Source of the DNA: an uncultured Schlesneria sp.
GTDB lineage: Bacteria > Planctomycetota > Planctomycetia > Planctomycetales > Planctomycetaceae
Assembly: GCA_903871875.1 (NCBI GenBank)
Contig: CAIQIR010000158.1
Location: 62,001-126,000, forward strand
DNA: 64,000 nt
Direction of reading: 5' to 3'
The notes beneath the pieces are model-generated. The model saw only the letters and a program-made list of their open reading frames with translations. It ran no database searches and was not told where the DNA came from. The position numbers and the translations under genes were made by a program. Shown here piece after piece: positions 8,601-16,842 of this stretch. Every line of letters starts with the position of its first letter. Within the stretch, counting starts at the first letter, position 1.

Positions 8601-10352
8601 TCAGGTGTGGAACCAGGTGATGTAATGTTTGTCTTGAAACGTGGCGAGCATCGAAATCACCGCCATGAATGTAAAGTAAAAGCCTCCAAAAGCGAGTACG
8701 GCCACCCGAAATTTGGGTGGCTGTAATTCCGAAGGAAGCAGCGCTTTGTTGATGAAGATCACATGGACGCAGCTAAAACCCAGCGCGTAGTTGTAAATGA
8801 TCGTCGACCAAACAAGCAGTTCTGTCGAATTCACAAACAGCAGCATCCACAATCCGACGGATGCATAAACGACAAGTACCGAGAAGTACAGTTTGCTGAT
8901 GTGCTTTGTTTCCCATTGTCTCAGTGCCGGTAGTCCAGTCCAAAAGACGTCGATCCATCGTCTGAGCACTCCGTCAGCGGTGGACGCCATACTGGTTCCC
9001 AAAACCAGCACACCACAAAACAGCGTGGTGAACCAGACCAGGTAATTGGGCCACGGACGTTGTGACGCTTTTACGCCCAGCAGCATGTTCTTTTCGTCGG
9101 CCGTTTCGGTGAGACCGGTGTCGACTTTGCCCGTCACCGTTTCGGCGACGCCATTGGCGGTCATCGCGGCCGCGAGATATTTCTGGCTGTCCTTCAGGGG
9201 TTTGTCTTTCGGAAGGAATTGCACCGACAGCATGCTCGGCAGTGCCAGCCCAATGAAGCAAGCGGGCATCCAGACCCAGAATTGTTCACGAGAAACATGT
9301 CGCACCCATTGTTTCCACCGCCTTAACGATTCTGCATTAATCGGAAACACCATGCCGACGTGGGATAATTCGAGCGCATGCCCGCCGACGATACTCGGGA
9401 TGCCTCCCACGTGTTTGCCCATCCCCCAACCCTGTTCTCGCGTGAAGGTACTGATGGGAGTGTTGGTCAAGCCACCGTTGCCCGAGATGGCGATCATCGC
9501 GGTCAAAAAGCTAATCCAGGCCAGATCGATTTTCGGCCAACCACGACCTTCAGTCATCGAGAGGAACACGTTGTCGATGTTGTTGTCTCGTACGGAATCG
9601 ACCGCATCAATGACGCCATCGCCGTTCAGATCTCGCAAGCCGACGACGGGAACGTTGCCGACTTTGAAGAAGCCGCTGAAAATCTCGACCCAGGTGTCGG
9701 CGCGAGAATAGAACAAAGCCAGAAACACCAGGAAGCCGCCCACGAAGATCAACTTGAAGGTCATGACGCGTTTAATCGAATCGTAGACCTTTCCGCCGAA
9801 CACCAGTGGCAGCATCACTCCGATGTAGATCATGCAAGACAGCACAAGTTTCAGAAACTTGTGCGACGGATTTTGATCATCAGGAAGTTCTCCCAGCCAA
9901 ATCGCCGAAAGCGGTACCGCGGTACTCGATGCGAGATAGGGCAAGAACGAGCCGCAATCGAGCAGCAGATAGATTGGCAGCCAAAAAATGGGCCCTGGCA
10001 GCGTACGAAACTTGCCCGTGAAAATGGGCTCGCCCGTGTACAGCGTATAGCGGCTGATTTCGACGTTGTAGACCACTTGCACTAGAATACTGATTGCGGC
10101 CAGCCACAGTAGCCCGCCGCCGTAGCGTGAGGTCACCACGGGCCCTGTCAGCCATTCCCCACCCCCGATGGCGGCTGACGCCATGACCAGGCCGGGGCCC
10201 AGCATCGATGTCAGATTCCACCAGGAAAACACGGGCGCTTCGGGAAGCTCGCCACCGTCCCAACGTGGCATCTGCTTTGAGCCCGGATGAGGGGGAAAGC
10301 CTTCCGTGGCCACGTCGGTTTCGTCGGAGGTCGCTTGCATGAACGCTTTCAA
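8601..10352 (-). CDS. Nramp-like metal/proton transporter with inserted EF-hand/dockerin-type loop
   Basis: This is a 583-residue membrane protein with about 11 hydrophobic segments. The first helix reads SMLGPGLVMASAAIGGGEW, comparable to the DPGN-containing helix of Nramp transporters although the DPGN itself is changed to GPGL. It therefore belongs to a divergent Nramp-like group, and its substrate, metal or otherwise, is open. Between two membrane segments, residues 241-252 read DLNGDGVIDAVD, with Asp1, Asn3, Asp5, Gly6, Ile8, Asp9 and Asp12 of a calcium-binding EF-hand or dockerin loop. The hydrophilic N-terminus of about 40 residues is Pro/Gly rich. The start could also be the ATG at 10340. 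No operon partner is evident. Confidence 0.72.
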   Translation of the reverse strand: MKAFMQATSDETDVATEGFPPHPGSKQMPRWDGGELPEAPVFSWWNLTSMLGPGLVMASAAIGGGEWLTGPVVTSRYGGGLLWLAAISILVQVVYNVEISRYTLYTGEPIFTGKFRTLPGPIFWLPIYLLLDCGSFLPYLASSTAVPLSAIWLGELPDDQNPSHKFLKLVLSCMIYIGVMLPLVFGGKVYDSIKRVMTFKLIFVGGFLVFLALFYSRADTWVEIFSGFFKVGNVPVVGLRDLNGDGVIDAVDSVRDNNIDNVFLSMTEGRGWPKIDLAWISFLTAMIAISGNGGLTNTPISTFTREQGWGMGKHVGGIPSIVGGHALELSHVGMVFPINAESLRRWKQWVRHVSREQFWVWMPACFIGLALPSMLSVQFLPKDKPLKDSQKYLAAAMTANGVAETVTGKVDTGLTETADEKNMLLGVKASQRPWPNYLVWFTTLFCGVLVLGTSMASTADGVLRRWIDVFWTGLPALRQWETKHISKLYFSVLVVYASVGLWMLLFVNSTELLVWSTIIYNYALGFSCVHVIFINKALLPSELQPPKFRVAVLAFGGFYFTFMAVISMLATFQDKHYITWFHT

Positions 10353-10739
10353 CCAAGACAGGCGGTATTTCGCAACGCATGAATTCGTACGAATCTGAAA
10401 TGGTAATCAGACTTCAGAGCAGATGCGAGCATGCCGCAGTCATTTGGCGGTCGGGTGCCCGTGGGACCATCGGCTTCGGATTTCAGAAGGGCGAGCGAAT
10501 CGATTTGGCAGGGGCTTTTTTCGGGGGCGAGATCCGGGGAACTTCCGAAAACAAGGTCGGGCGGGAATGCTTCAAATGGTCGCAGGACGACGGCGACGAG
10601 AACTGGCAATGGTACATCAGTCACGAATTGGAAAATCCGCTCCGGTTTGCCCGCTTTTGTGCGGAGAGGTATTATCTCCAGCAATCTTCGTGAACTGTTC
10701 TCGAATTCGTGATGGACGCACGTCGTTCGAGTCCAGGCG
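10353..10739. other. intergenic region between divergent genes
   Basis: About 390 bases separate the minus-strand Nramp-like gene from the plus-strand TPR gene. Open frames exist on both strands (10379-10693 plus, 10349-10870 minus) but show no recognisable motif, so I see nothing beyond the expected divergent promoters. Confidence 0.5.
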
Positions 10740-13700
10740 ATGTTGGGGTCCTTGATAATGATCGATGTTTTTTGTGCCGCAGAGCGAGTGACGTTTTCGG
10801 ATCTCCTTGCGGCTGACTCCCGCTTTCGGCGAGGGCCATCCGATCGTGATCCATCCCGGCCCCATCTCAATCGGCAGTGGCGATTTCTCGGCCGCTGCGC
10901 GGTGGTGTTCGTAACGCTGCTGTTGGGCCAGTCGTTACTCTTGCCCGCTCACGCGGATGAAGGTCTGGACGATTACAATCTGGCGATCAGTCTCTTCAAT
11001 CAACAGCGATGGAAGCCGGCCGCCGAACAGTTTCGCACATTCCTCGCCGCCCATGAAAAGCACGAAAAAGCGGCATTGGGACGACTGTATCTTGGGCTGA
11101 CGTTGGGCAAGCTCGATGACTACAAGGCGTCACGCGAAGAACTGTTGAAATTCGCGGAAGCCAATCGTCAAAGTCCCTATATCTCACAAGCGCGCTACCG
11201 GATTGGAGAGTGCAGTTACCTGTTGGATGATCTGCCGAATGCTCGCATCGAGTTAGAAGGTTTCGTGCAGGCCTTTCCGAAGGATTCGATGTGTGAGTAC
11301 GCTTTGCCCTATCTGGGCGATACGGTCCTGCGACTAAAGGATCCGGGGGCGGCGCTGAAGATTTTCGATCGAGCCATCGAACAGTTTCCCACGGGCAAGC
11401 TGATTGACGACGCGAAATTCGGGCGTGCTCGATCCCTGGAAACTCTCAAGCGGTTTGACGACGCGATCGCTCAGTACCGAGAACTGACGACGCAGAAAAA
11501 CGGAGTTCGCGCGGCCGATGCACAGCTGCATCTCGGGGCGAGTTATTTCGAACGAAAGCAGTTCGCGGAAGCGATTCTGGCGTACAACGAATTCACAAAG
11601 GATTTTCCTCAAAGTCCGCTCGTGCCGACGGCGCAGCTGAACGCGGGTTATGCCTATTTTCAGACGGGAAAGTTTGCGGAGGCCGCTCGCCAGTTTGAAC
11701 TGGTGTCCAAAGACAAATCACAAGGGATGACGGCCGCCTATTGGCAGGGACGCAGTTTGAAGTCGCTGGGCGACTATGCAAAAGCGGCGGAAGTTCTGAA
11801 GGTTGCCGCCGCTGGTTCTCAGAAGCATGCCTTGGCGGAAGCGATCATTTTTGAGCAAGCTTTGTGCGAGCGGTACCTGCAACATCCGGTCGAAGCACGC
11901 ACTTATTTTGAGCAGGTGTTGAAGCAGTTTCCGATGGGGGATCTGGCCGATGACAGTCTGCACGCGCTGATCGAAATGTCGATTGAAGCCGGGGATCTAT
12001 CGGAGGCGGAAGAACTGCTGGCTCGTTTTCAGAAGGCATATCCTCAAAGCGGACTTCGACTGCATATTGAAATGTTGAGTGGTCGGCTGGATCTCGCACG
12101 GGCCGGCGTGATGCGACGGGAGAAACAACCGGCTGCGGAACTGACCGCACTTTACGATGATGCAGCACGTCGTTTCGAACAGATCATGACATCGAGTTCC
12201 ATTCCCAGGACTCAGCGGCAGGCTCGCTATTACCTGGCGCTCACCCGACAACTGCAGGACAAACCCAGCGTGGCCCTGGAAGTGATCGCCCCCCTGGTTG
12301 AACAGGCAACTGCTGATGGAGCGAAGAGCGACTTCGTCGATGCTCTGGTTTTGCAGGCCGATTGTTATTATCAGCAGCAGAAATATCCGCTCGCTGCCAT
12401 CTCGGCGGCCAAGTATTTGGAACTGGTTCCCTCGGGCCGACAGGTGGCTCGGGCATTGTTAATCCGGGCGATGTCGGCCGACCAATTGAACGATGCCGCC
12501 GCATTAAATGCCGCGTTGGATCGATTGAAAATCGAATTCGGCGATCATGCGTTGACCTCGCTGACACTCCAGCAATTGGCGGATGCCGCCGAGACTCGAC
12601 AGGATTGGGTCGCCTCGGGCAAATATTATGAGGTGCTGGCCCAAGTTCAGAAGGATCCGGAAAGACAGGCGTATGCGATTCGTGGGTTGGCCCTGTCGCA
12701 GTATAGCCAGCACCTGTATGAGGCGGCGGCCACAACGTTTGGGCGTGTGCCGGCAGAATTCCCGAAACACAGCCTGGTTTCCGAGTGTACCTATTACAGG
12801 GCTGAATGTTTGAAAGAGGCCAAGCAATCCGATCAGGCGCTCGTGCTCTTCAAGCAGCTGTTTGAATCGTTTCCCGACGACAAACCAGTTGCCGGTGGTG
12901 CCGAGACCGAGCCTCCACTCGAGTTCAACTACAAAGCGGGATGGTGGATCGCCAGGATTCTGACCAACCAAAACAAAGTGGTGGAAGCGGACGCCGCTTA
13001 CGAAGCTTTGTTGAAGCGATTCCCCAAACCGAATGATCTGGACAAGCGGCTCTACGAATGGGCGCGACTCAATCATGACAATGATCGATTCGATCAAGCC
13101 GACGTGATCTGGCGACGGCTGGTCAAAGAAGTGCCGCTCAGTCTCATGGCGAATAACGCGAAGTTGCACTTGGCCGAAAGCGATCTGATGGCGGACAAGT
13201 TCGACGATGCCCGACAGACGTTCGAAGAGCTTGCCACGAGCGATAAGAGTGCTGACGACGTCAAAGAGCGTTCACTGTTTCAACTGGTGAGTCTTGCGGT
13301 GGGGCAGCAGCGATGGCCTGATGCTCGTGTGGCGGGCGAGCGTTTGGCGACGCAATTCCCCAAAAGTGTCTATCTGCACTACGTCGCATACGGCCGAGCC
13401 GAAGCCTTGCTGGCCCCAGCCAAGACGAGTGAACAGGATTTGGCGACCGCACGCCAACTGCTGCAATCCCTTCAGGCGGAATCGTCGAACGATGATGTCA
13501 AAAACGAAGAATGGTTTGATCGCGTCTGGGTGTTGCTGGCGGAGTTGAATTTTCGCGAGAAGAAATACGATGAGGTGCTGACCGTGGTGGAAGACCTCAA
13601 GCGACGTAATCCGAGATCCCCTTACGTGTATCAGGCAGAGGAGGTACTGGGCCGCAGCTTCAAGCAGCAGGCGCCTCCCAAATTTGATGAAGCGCGAGCG

Positions 13701-14024
13701 GCGTTTGAACGCGTGCTGGCGAATCCTTTTGCCAACCGGACCGAGACTGCGGCAAAGTCGCAGTACATGATTGGCGAGACCTATTTGCTGCAGGAAAAAT
13801 GGAGCTCGGCGTTTGTTGCCTATCAGAAGGTCTACAGCTTGTATCGATTTCCAGAGTGGCAGGCGGCTGGGCTATTCATGTCGGCTCGCTGTGACGAGAA
13901 GCAGAATGAATGGAAGCCTGCCGTCGAAGCCTACAAACGGCTGATCATGGACTTCCCGACGTTCTCGCAGATTGATGACGTCAAGCTGCGGCTGGAAGCG
14001 GCGCAAAAGAGGGCCAACGAATAG
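10740..14024 (+). CDS. exported tetratricopeptide-repeat protein (1094 aa)
   Basis: Residues about 51-72 form a hydrophobic export signal (CAVVFVTLLLG ... AHA) followed by repeating alpha-helical pairs over the whole length. Typical repeat cores are AAEQFRTFLAAHEKHEKAALGRL, ALKIFDRAIEQFPTGKLIDDA, AILAYNEFTKDFPQSPLVPTA, and AVEAYKRLIMDFPTFSQ at the C-terminus. These match the TPR pattern of YbgF/CpoB and BamD-like proteins, which build protein-protein scaffolds in the periplasm. The 46-residue hydrophilic leader before the signal is unusual, so the true start may be downstream, at ATG 10758 or GTG 10788. No catalytic domain is seen. It is the only plus-strand gene here and ends at a 12-bp hairpin. 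Confidence 0.85.
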   Translation: MLGSLIMIDVFCAAERVTFSDLLAADSRFRRGPSDRDPSRPHLNRQWRFLGRCAVVFVTLLLGQSLLLPAHADEGLDDYNLAISLFNQQRWKPAAEQFRTFLAAHEKHEKAALGRLYLGLTLGKLDDYKASREELLKFAEANRQSPYISQARYRIGECSYLLDDLPNARIELEGFVQAFPKDSMCEYALPYLGDTVLRLKDPGAALKIFDRAIEQFPTGKLIDDAKFGRARSLETLKRFDDAIAQYRELTTQKNGVRAADAQLHLGASYFERKQFAEAILAYNEFTKDFPQSPLVPTAQLNAGYAYFQTGKFAEAARQFELVSKDKSQGMTAAYWQGRSLKSLGDYAKAAEVLKVAAAGSQKHALAEAIIFEQALCERYLQHPVEARTYFEQVLKQFPMGDLADDSLHALIEMSIEAGDLSEAEELLARFQKAYPQSGLRLHIEMLSGRLDLARAGVMRREKQPAAELTALYDDAARRFEQIMTSSSIPRTQRQARYYLALTRQLQDKPSVALEVIAPLVEQATADGAKSDFVDALVLQADCYYQQQKYPLAAISAAKYLELVPSGRQVARALLIRAMSADQLNDAAALNAALDRLKIEFGDHALTSLTLQQLADAAETRQDWVASGKYYEVLAQVQKDPERQAYAIRGLALSQYSQHLYEAAATTFGRVPAEFPKHSLVSECTYYRAECLKEAKQSDQALVLFKQLFESFPDDKPVAGGAETEPPLEFNYKAGWWIARILTNQNKVVEADAAYEALLKRFPKPNDLDKRLYEWARLNHDNDRFDQADVIWRRLVKEVPLSLMANNAKLHLAESDLMADKFDDARQTFEELATSDKSADDVKERSLFQLVSLAVGQQRWPDARVAGERLATQFPKSVYLHYVAYGRAEALLAPAKTSEQDLATARQLLQSLQAESSNDDVKNEEWFDRVWVLLAELNFREKKYDEVLTVVEDLKRRNPRSPYVYQAEEVLGRSFKQQAPPKFDEARAAFERVLANPFANRTETAAKSQYMIGETYLLQEKWSSAFVAYQKVYSLYRFPEWQAAGLFMSARCDEKQNEWKPAVEAYKRLIMDFPTFSQIDDVKLRLEAAQKRANE

Positions 14025-14053
14025 TTGGACCACGCTTGGCCGCTAGTCTGTCG

Positions 14054-14084
14054 AAACGGGTCTGCCAAAACCGCAGACCCGTTT
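14054..14084. terminator. bidirectional hairpin terminator
   Basis: A perfect 12-bp stem (AAACGGGTCTGC pairing with GCAGACCCGTTT, seven-base loop) lies between the converging ends of the TPR gene (stop at 14024) and the DUF6580 gene (stop at 14086). It ends in TTT on either strand. Confidence 0.8.
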
Positions 14085-14085
14085 G

Positions 14086-14697
14086 TCACACCGCGGAATG
14101 AATTCCCACCCGGGCGCCGGATGGCTGACCGGCGGCGCGAATCGCCAACGGACTGAACAGGAGCACCGAGTAGAATGCGGTGCTGGCGAACGATTTTCCG
14201 GCAAAAGGAATCGCTGCGACAAAACAGGCGATCAGCCCTGCTGGCGTATGCGGAAGATCGGTCTGCACGACAAAGTAAGCGAAGTTGCTCACGGCGAAAA
14301 AGATTACTTCAGCCAACATTCCTCGTCCGAGAGCGTCGAACGCCCGCAGGGGCCATGCTCGTGAAGCCAGACCGCTTCCCAGGAAAACCGTGATCAGTCC
14401 GCAGACATAAGCCGACCAGCGATCACTGGGAAATCCCATCGAGAAATGACCGGTAAAGGCCCAGATTCCCAAATCACTGATCAGCAACGCCAGCAATGGC
14501 AGCACGACAGCCCAGCGTCGATCGGCGACATAAGCGCCAGAGTACAGGCAAACAGCAGTCAGCGGGATGAAGTTCCACGGATAATAGTAGGCCGAAGGAT
14601 TGATCACGGCGTCATACGTCGTCAGTAGATAGGGCAACAAACGCAGGACGACGGTGAATGCGACCAGGCCAATCAGAAACTTCATACGCGACGGCAT
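14086..14697 (-). CDS. DUF6580 family membrane protein, third gene of the cobalamin riboswitch operon
   Basis: The protein has 203 residues and five or six hydrophobic segments. Recognisable features are the N-terminal LRLLPYL, a short YYYPWNFIPLTAVCLYSGAY loop-helix, LLISDLGIW, and the C-terminal FAGKSFASTAFYSVLLF. This matches my recollection of DUF6580, a family of small polytopic proteins resembling the substrate-binding S components of ECF transporters. The ATG at 14697 has AAGGA eight bases upstream. It lies downstream of a DUF1559 gene and a small CxxC gene on the same strand, with a cobalamin riboswitch ahead of all three. That context suggests uptake of cobalamin, a corrinoid precursor or cobalt. 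This function is inferred from context and has not been shown. Confidence 0.72.
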   Translation of the reverse strand: MPSRMKFLIGLVAFTVVLRLLPYLLTTYDAVINPSAYYYPWNFIPLTAVCLYSGAYVADRRWAVVLPLLALLISDLGIWAFTGHFSMGFPSDRWSAYVCGLITVFLGSGLASRAWPLRAFDALGRGMLAEVIFFAVSNFAYFVVQTDLPHTPAGLIACFVAAIPFAGKSFASTAFYSVLLFSPLAIRAAGQPSGARVGIHSAV

Positions 14698-14812
14698 TTC
14701 AAAAATCCTTCAATCCAATGGAACCGCGAACGATGGCCGCAGCCAACTCTCGATTTTCAATATTATGGGACGACAACCTTAGGCGAACAACCATTCGATC
14801 CGCAAGGCTGTT

Positions 14813-15169
14813 TTATTGTTGTAAATCCTTGGGCAACGGCCCCTCGCGGGACAGCGGCGTTTTGTGAATCGGACAATTCCGCACCGATCCACGGTTTCGT
14901 AGCTTCTCAATCGAACCGACCGGTTTCCAAGCTTGGCATTTTTCGCAATACATGCCCGGTATCAGCGTCGGTTCTCCCGTGTCGGGGCGATCGGCAGGCG
15001 TGGATCGAGCGGAGAGCAGAAACACTTCCTCGGTCTCGAAGTCCACATAAACGATTTTTGGTAGTTGTGAGTCCTTGGCCGCGGAAGCTCGGGCGACAAC
15101 AACCAGGTAAACGATCCCCAACCCCATGGCGGTGGCCAGCATGGCGAAAGAAACGCGGTATTTGTTCAT
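14813..15169 (-). CDS. small membrane-anchored CxxC protein, second gene of the cobalamin riboswitch operon
   Basis: The protein has 118 residues. The start is placed at ATG 15169 because the following residues (MNKYRVSFAMLATAMGLGIVYLVVV) form a clear signal anchor; a longer open frame upstream lacks any motif. The rest is outside the membrane and ends in a compact Cys/His region, MYCEKCQAWKPVG followed about 20 residues later by NCPIHKTPL. This C-x2-C ... C-x2-H arrangement could bind zinc or another metal, or form a redox pair. It lies between the DUF1559 gene (175-base gap) and the DUF6580 gene (115-base gap). I do not recognise the family. A role in handling cobalt or a corrinoid at the cell surface is only a guess from the riboswitch. 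Confidence 0.7.
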   Translation of the reverse strand: MNKYRVSFAMLATAMGLGIVYLVVVARASAAKDSQLPKIVYVDFETEEVFLLSARSTPADRPDTGEPTLIPGMYCEKCQAWKPVGSIEKLRNRGSVRNCPIHKTPLSREGPLPKDLQQ

Positions 15170-15343
15170 GAAGGTACCCTGTCTTGGCGACCCGGATTGA
15201 CAATGGCCGGCCACAAAATCAGCGAGAAATCGATCGTCATCTTTGACGTACTCTCGATGACAAGTCCGTGGCGCGGCCTTCCATTGACCTGATTTCACTG
15301 CGGTCGTCGGCAGTCCTGATGAGCTGCCAGGCCCGCGGATCCG

Positions 15344-16234
15344 TCAGGGGTGAGGCTGTCCAGGATAGAGTTGATACAGAGCGTCTACAGGATTGGCCGC
15401 ATTGAGGGTTCCGTCGGTGACATAGCCCAACAGCTTGGCCTGCATTTTGGCCGCCTGCAGGGAAGAAATGCCGTTCCACGCATTGGCTTGAATTGCGAAG
15501 GCAAAACTTCGGGACTCGACGTGTCCATCGACAAAAGCCACATTGGCGGAATTTGTGTGGCGAAAGTGGGTAGTGGGATAGTTCTGACTGGGCGGCTCCA
15601 GCAGCCAGTTCTCTTTCATGTTGTTGTTAAAGTCGATTTGGGCGCTGTCTGCAAAGGAAATCGTGTTTGAGGTTGTTTGTACATCTCGCAATTGGTGAAA
15701 GTCGGGAACGACCGTGAAACTCGGATAATTCGAGAAATCATAGTTGGTCCCGTAGCCGAGATAGTACCCGTTGTACCCATACCCGCAGGTCATTTTTCCG
15801 TAGGGCAGCGTATCAACCTGGCTGGGGCCAAAACTGGGGCACTGAAAGGCCGAATAGTTCGTTTCCATGTACGGCGCCAGCTGACCTTGGGTGAAGTCGA
15901 ACTGCTTGGTGGGATCGGGTTGATCGTAGTTGACATTCCCCACCCAGAATCGGGCCTGACCCAAGGAGGGATATGCGGTCGCATTGGCCATGAATTTGGC
16001 GTTGTCCAGTTCCCAACACGGCAGAAAGTCGTTGTAGGTTTCCGTGTAGTTGAAGAAGGCTAACCCGAGTTGTTTCAGGTTGTTCTTGCACTGGGTTCTT
16101 CGAGCGGCTTCTCGTGCCTGTTGAACGGCCGGAAGCAGTAACGCGATCAGGACTGCGATGATGGCGATCACGACCAGCAGTTCAATCAGAGTAAAACCCG
16201 GTCGGCGAAGGCGAGGCACAGCAAGGTTCGGCAT
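15344..16234 (-). CDS. DUF1559 prepilin-like protein, first gene behind the cobalamin riboswitch
   Basis: The protein has 296 residues. A type IV prepilin-like N-terminus ([18 protein letters not shown]) is followed by the DUF1559 signature [20 protein letters not shown], and the C-terminal part holds the family's H-x-G-like motif as [20 protein letters not shown]1559 proteins are abundant in planctomycetes and thought to form pseudopilus-like or surface structures. ATG 16234 is preferred over an upstream frame start because GGAGAA lies seven bases ahead of it. The gene follows a cobalamin riboswitch by about 180 bases, so its expression is probably lowered by adenosylcobalamin or a related corrinoid. 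Most DUF1559 genes are not known to be B12-controlled, which makes this copy worth attention. Confidence 0.9.
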   Translation of the reverse strand: MPNLAVPRLRRPGFTLIELLVVIAIIAVLIALLLPAVQQAREAARRTQCKNNLKQLGLAFFNYTETYNDFLPCWELDNAKFMANATAYPSLGQARFWVGNVNYDQPDPTKQFDFTQGQLAPYMETNYSAFQCPSFGPSQVDTLPYGKMTCGYGYNGYYLGYGTNYDFSNYPSFTVVPDFHQLRDVQTTSNTISFADSAQIDFNNNMKENWLLEPPSQNYPTTHFRHTNSANVAFVDGHVESRSFAFAIQANAWNGISSLQAAKMQAKLLGYVTDGTLNAANPVDALYQLYPGQPHP

Positions 16235-16251
16235 GACAATTCTCCGTTGTC
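16235..16251 (-). promoter_or_regulatory. small hairpin presenting the DUF1559 ribosome binding site
   Basis: On the minus strand GACAA pairs with TTGTC around a seven-base loop that contains the Shine-Dalgarno GGAGAA, directly before the ATG at 16234. A five-bp stem is weak and may be chance, but this is where an expression platform controlling translation would sit. Confidence 0.35.
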
Positions 16252-16414
16252 GAAAAATCACGCACGAACGAAATCGAGTACAAACGGTTGCTGCATCCGA
16301 TGACTCGATCACTCCGAACGATCGCAGCAGCGATCAGACGAAGGAACCGGACAACGATCCCGCGCAGGCGGGCGAAGAGGCAACGTTTCGTTCGGCGCGA
16401 AGTCGTTGGCGTGC

Positions 16415-16615
16415 GAAACCGACATCTGGGCAGGTCTTCTGGCTACCGGATCACACTACTAACCGCGCCTTCCCAAGCGAAAGTGCTCAGTGGCGAGTGC
16501 GGCGTTCGTCCCCGGATACAGCGGCGGGACCGCGACGGATTCTCACCGTCTTCCCTATTCTTCCGTGGAACACTCGTCCACGGACACCCACGTCGTGCCG
16601 AAATGGTATCGTCCT
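16415..16615 (-). promoter_or_regulatory. cobalamin riboswitch (AdoCbl/B12 aptamer)
   Basis: Read on the minus strand, the conserved blocks appear in order: GGGTGTCCGTGG at the start, then a GGGAAGACGGTGAGAATCC block, then CGGTCCCGCCGCTGTATCCGG, then GCCACTG, GGGAAGGCG, and finally the B12 box AGCCAGAAGACCTGCC at about 16446-16429. CCGTGG and CCACGG form an added local stem near the 5' end. These are the hallmarks of the class-I cobalamin riboswitch. The aptamer ends about 180 bases before the DUF1559 start. Between them lie two short GC-rich hairpins (about 16320-16335 and 16356-16371) without a clear poly-T run. It is oriented to control the DUF1559, CxxC and DUF6580 genes. Boundaries are approximate. 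Confidence 0.92.
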
Positions 16616-16842
16616 AATCGACATTTGCAACCGTCGTACGCGGAATTAGCCGCCTGCTGAAAGGCATGGTTCACGGACGAGCAGCTTGCACGAAGTTGCG
16701 AGACATGTTGAGCACCTCACCAATGGACCGCAGGTAGAACGGTTTGGCCATTTTTGAGGGTTCTGATTCGCAGAGCTCGGCGGTGTTTGCAGGGCCGACC
16801 ACGTCCAGAACCGAGTCGAGTAATTGCCTTGAATCAGGCCGT

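Noticed and set aside
10349-10870. Open frames on both strands in the gap before the TPR gene
   Set aside because: No recognisable motif, no good ribosome binding site, and the minus frame overlaps the start of the TPR gene and the Nramp-like start.
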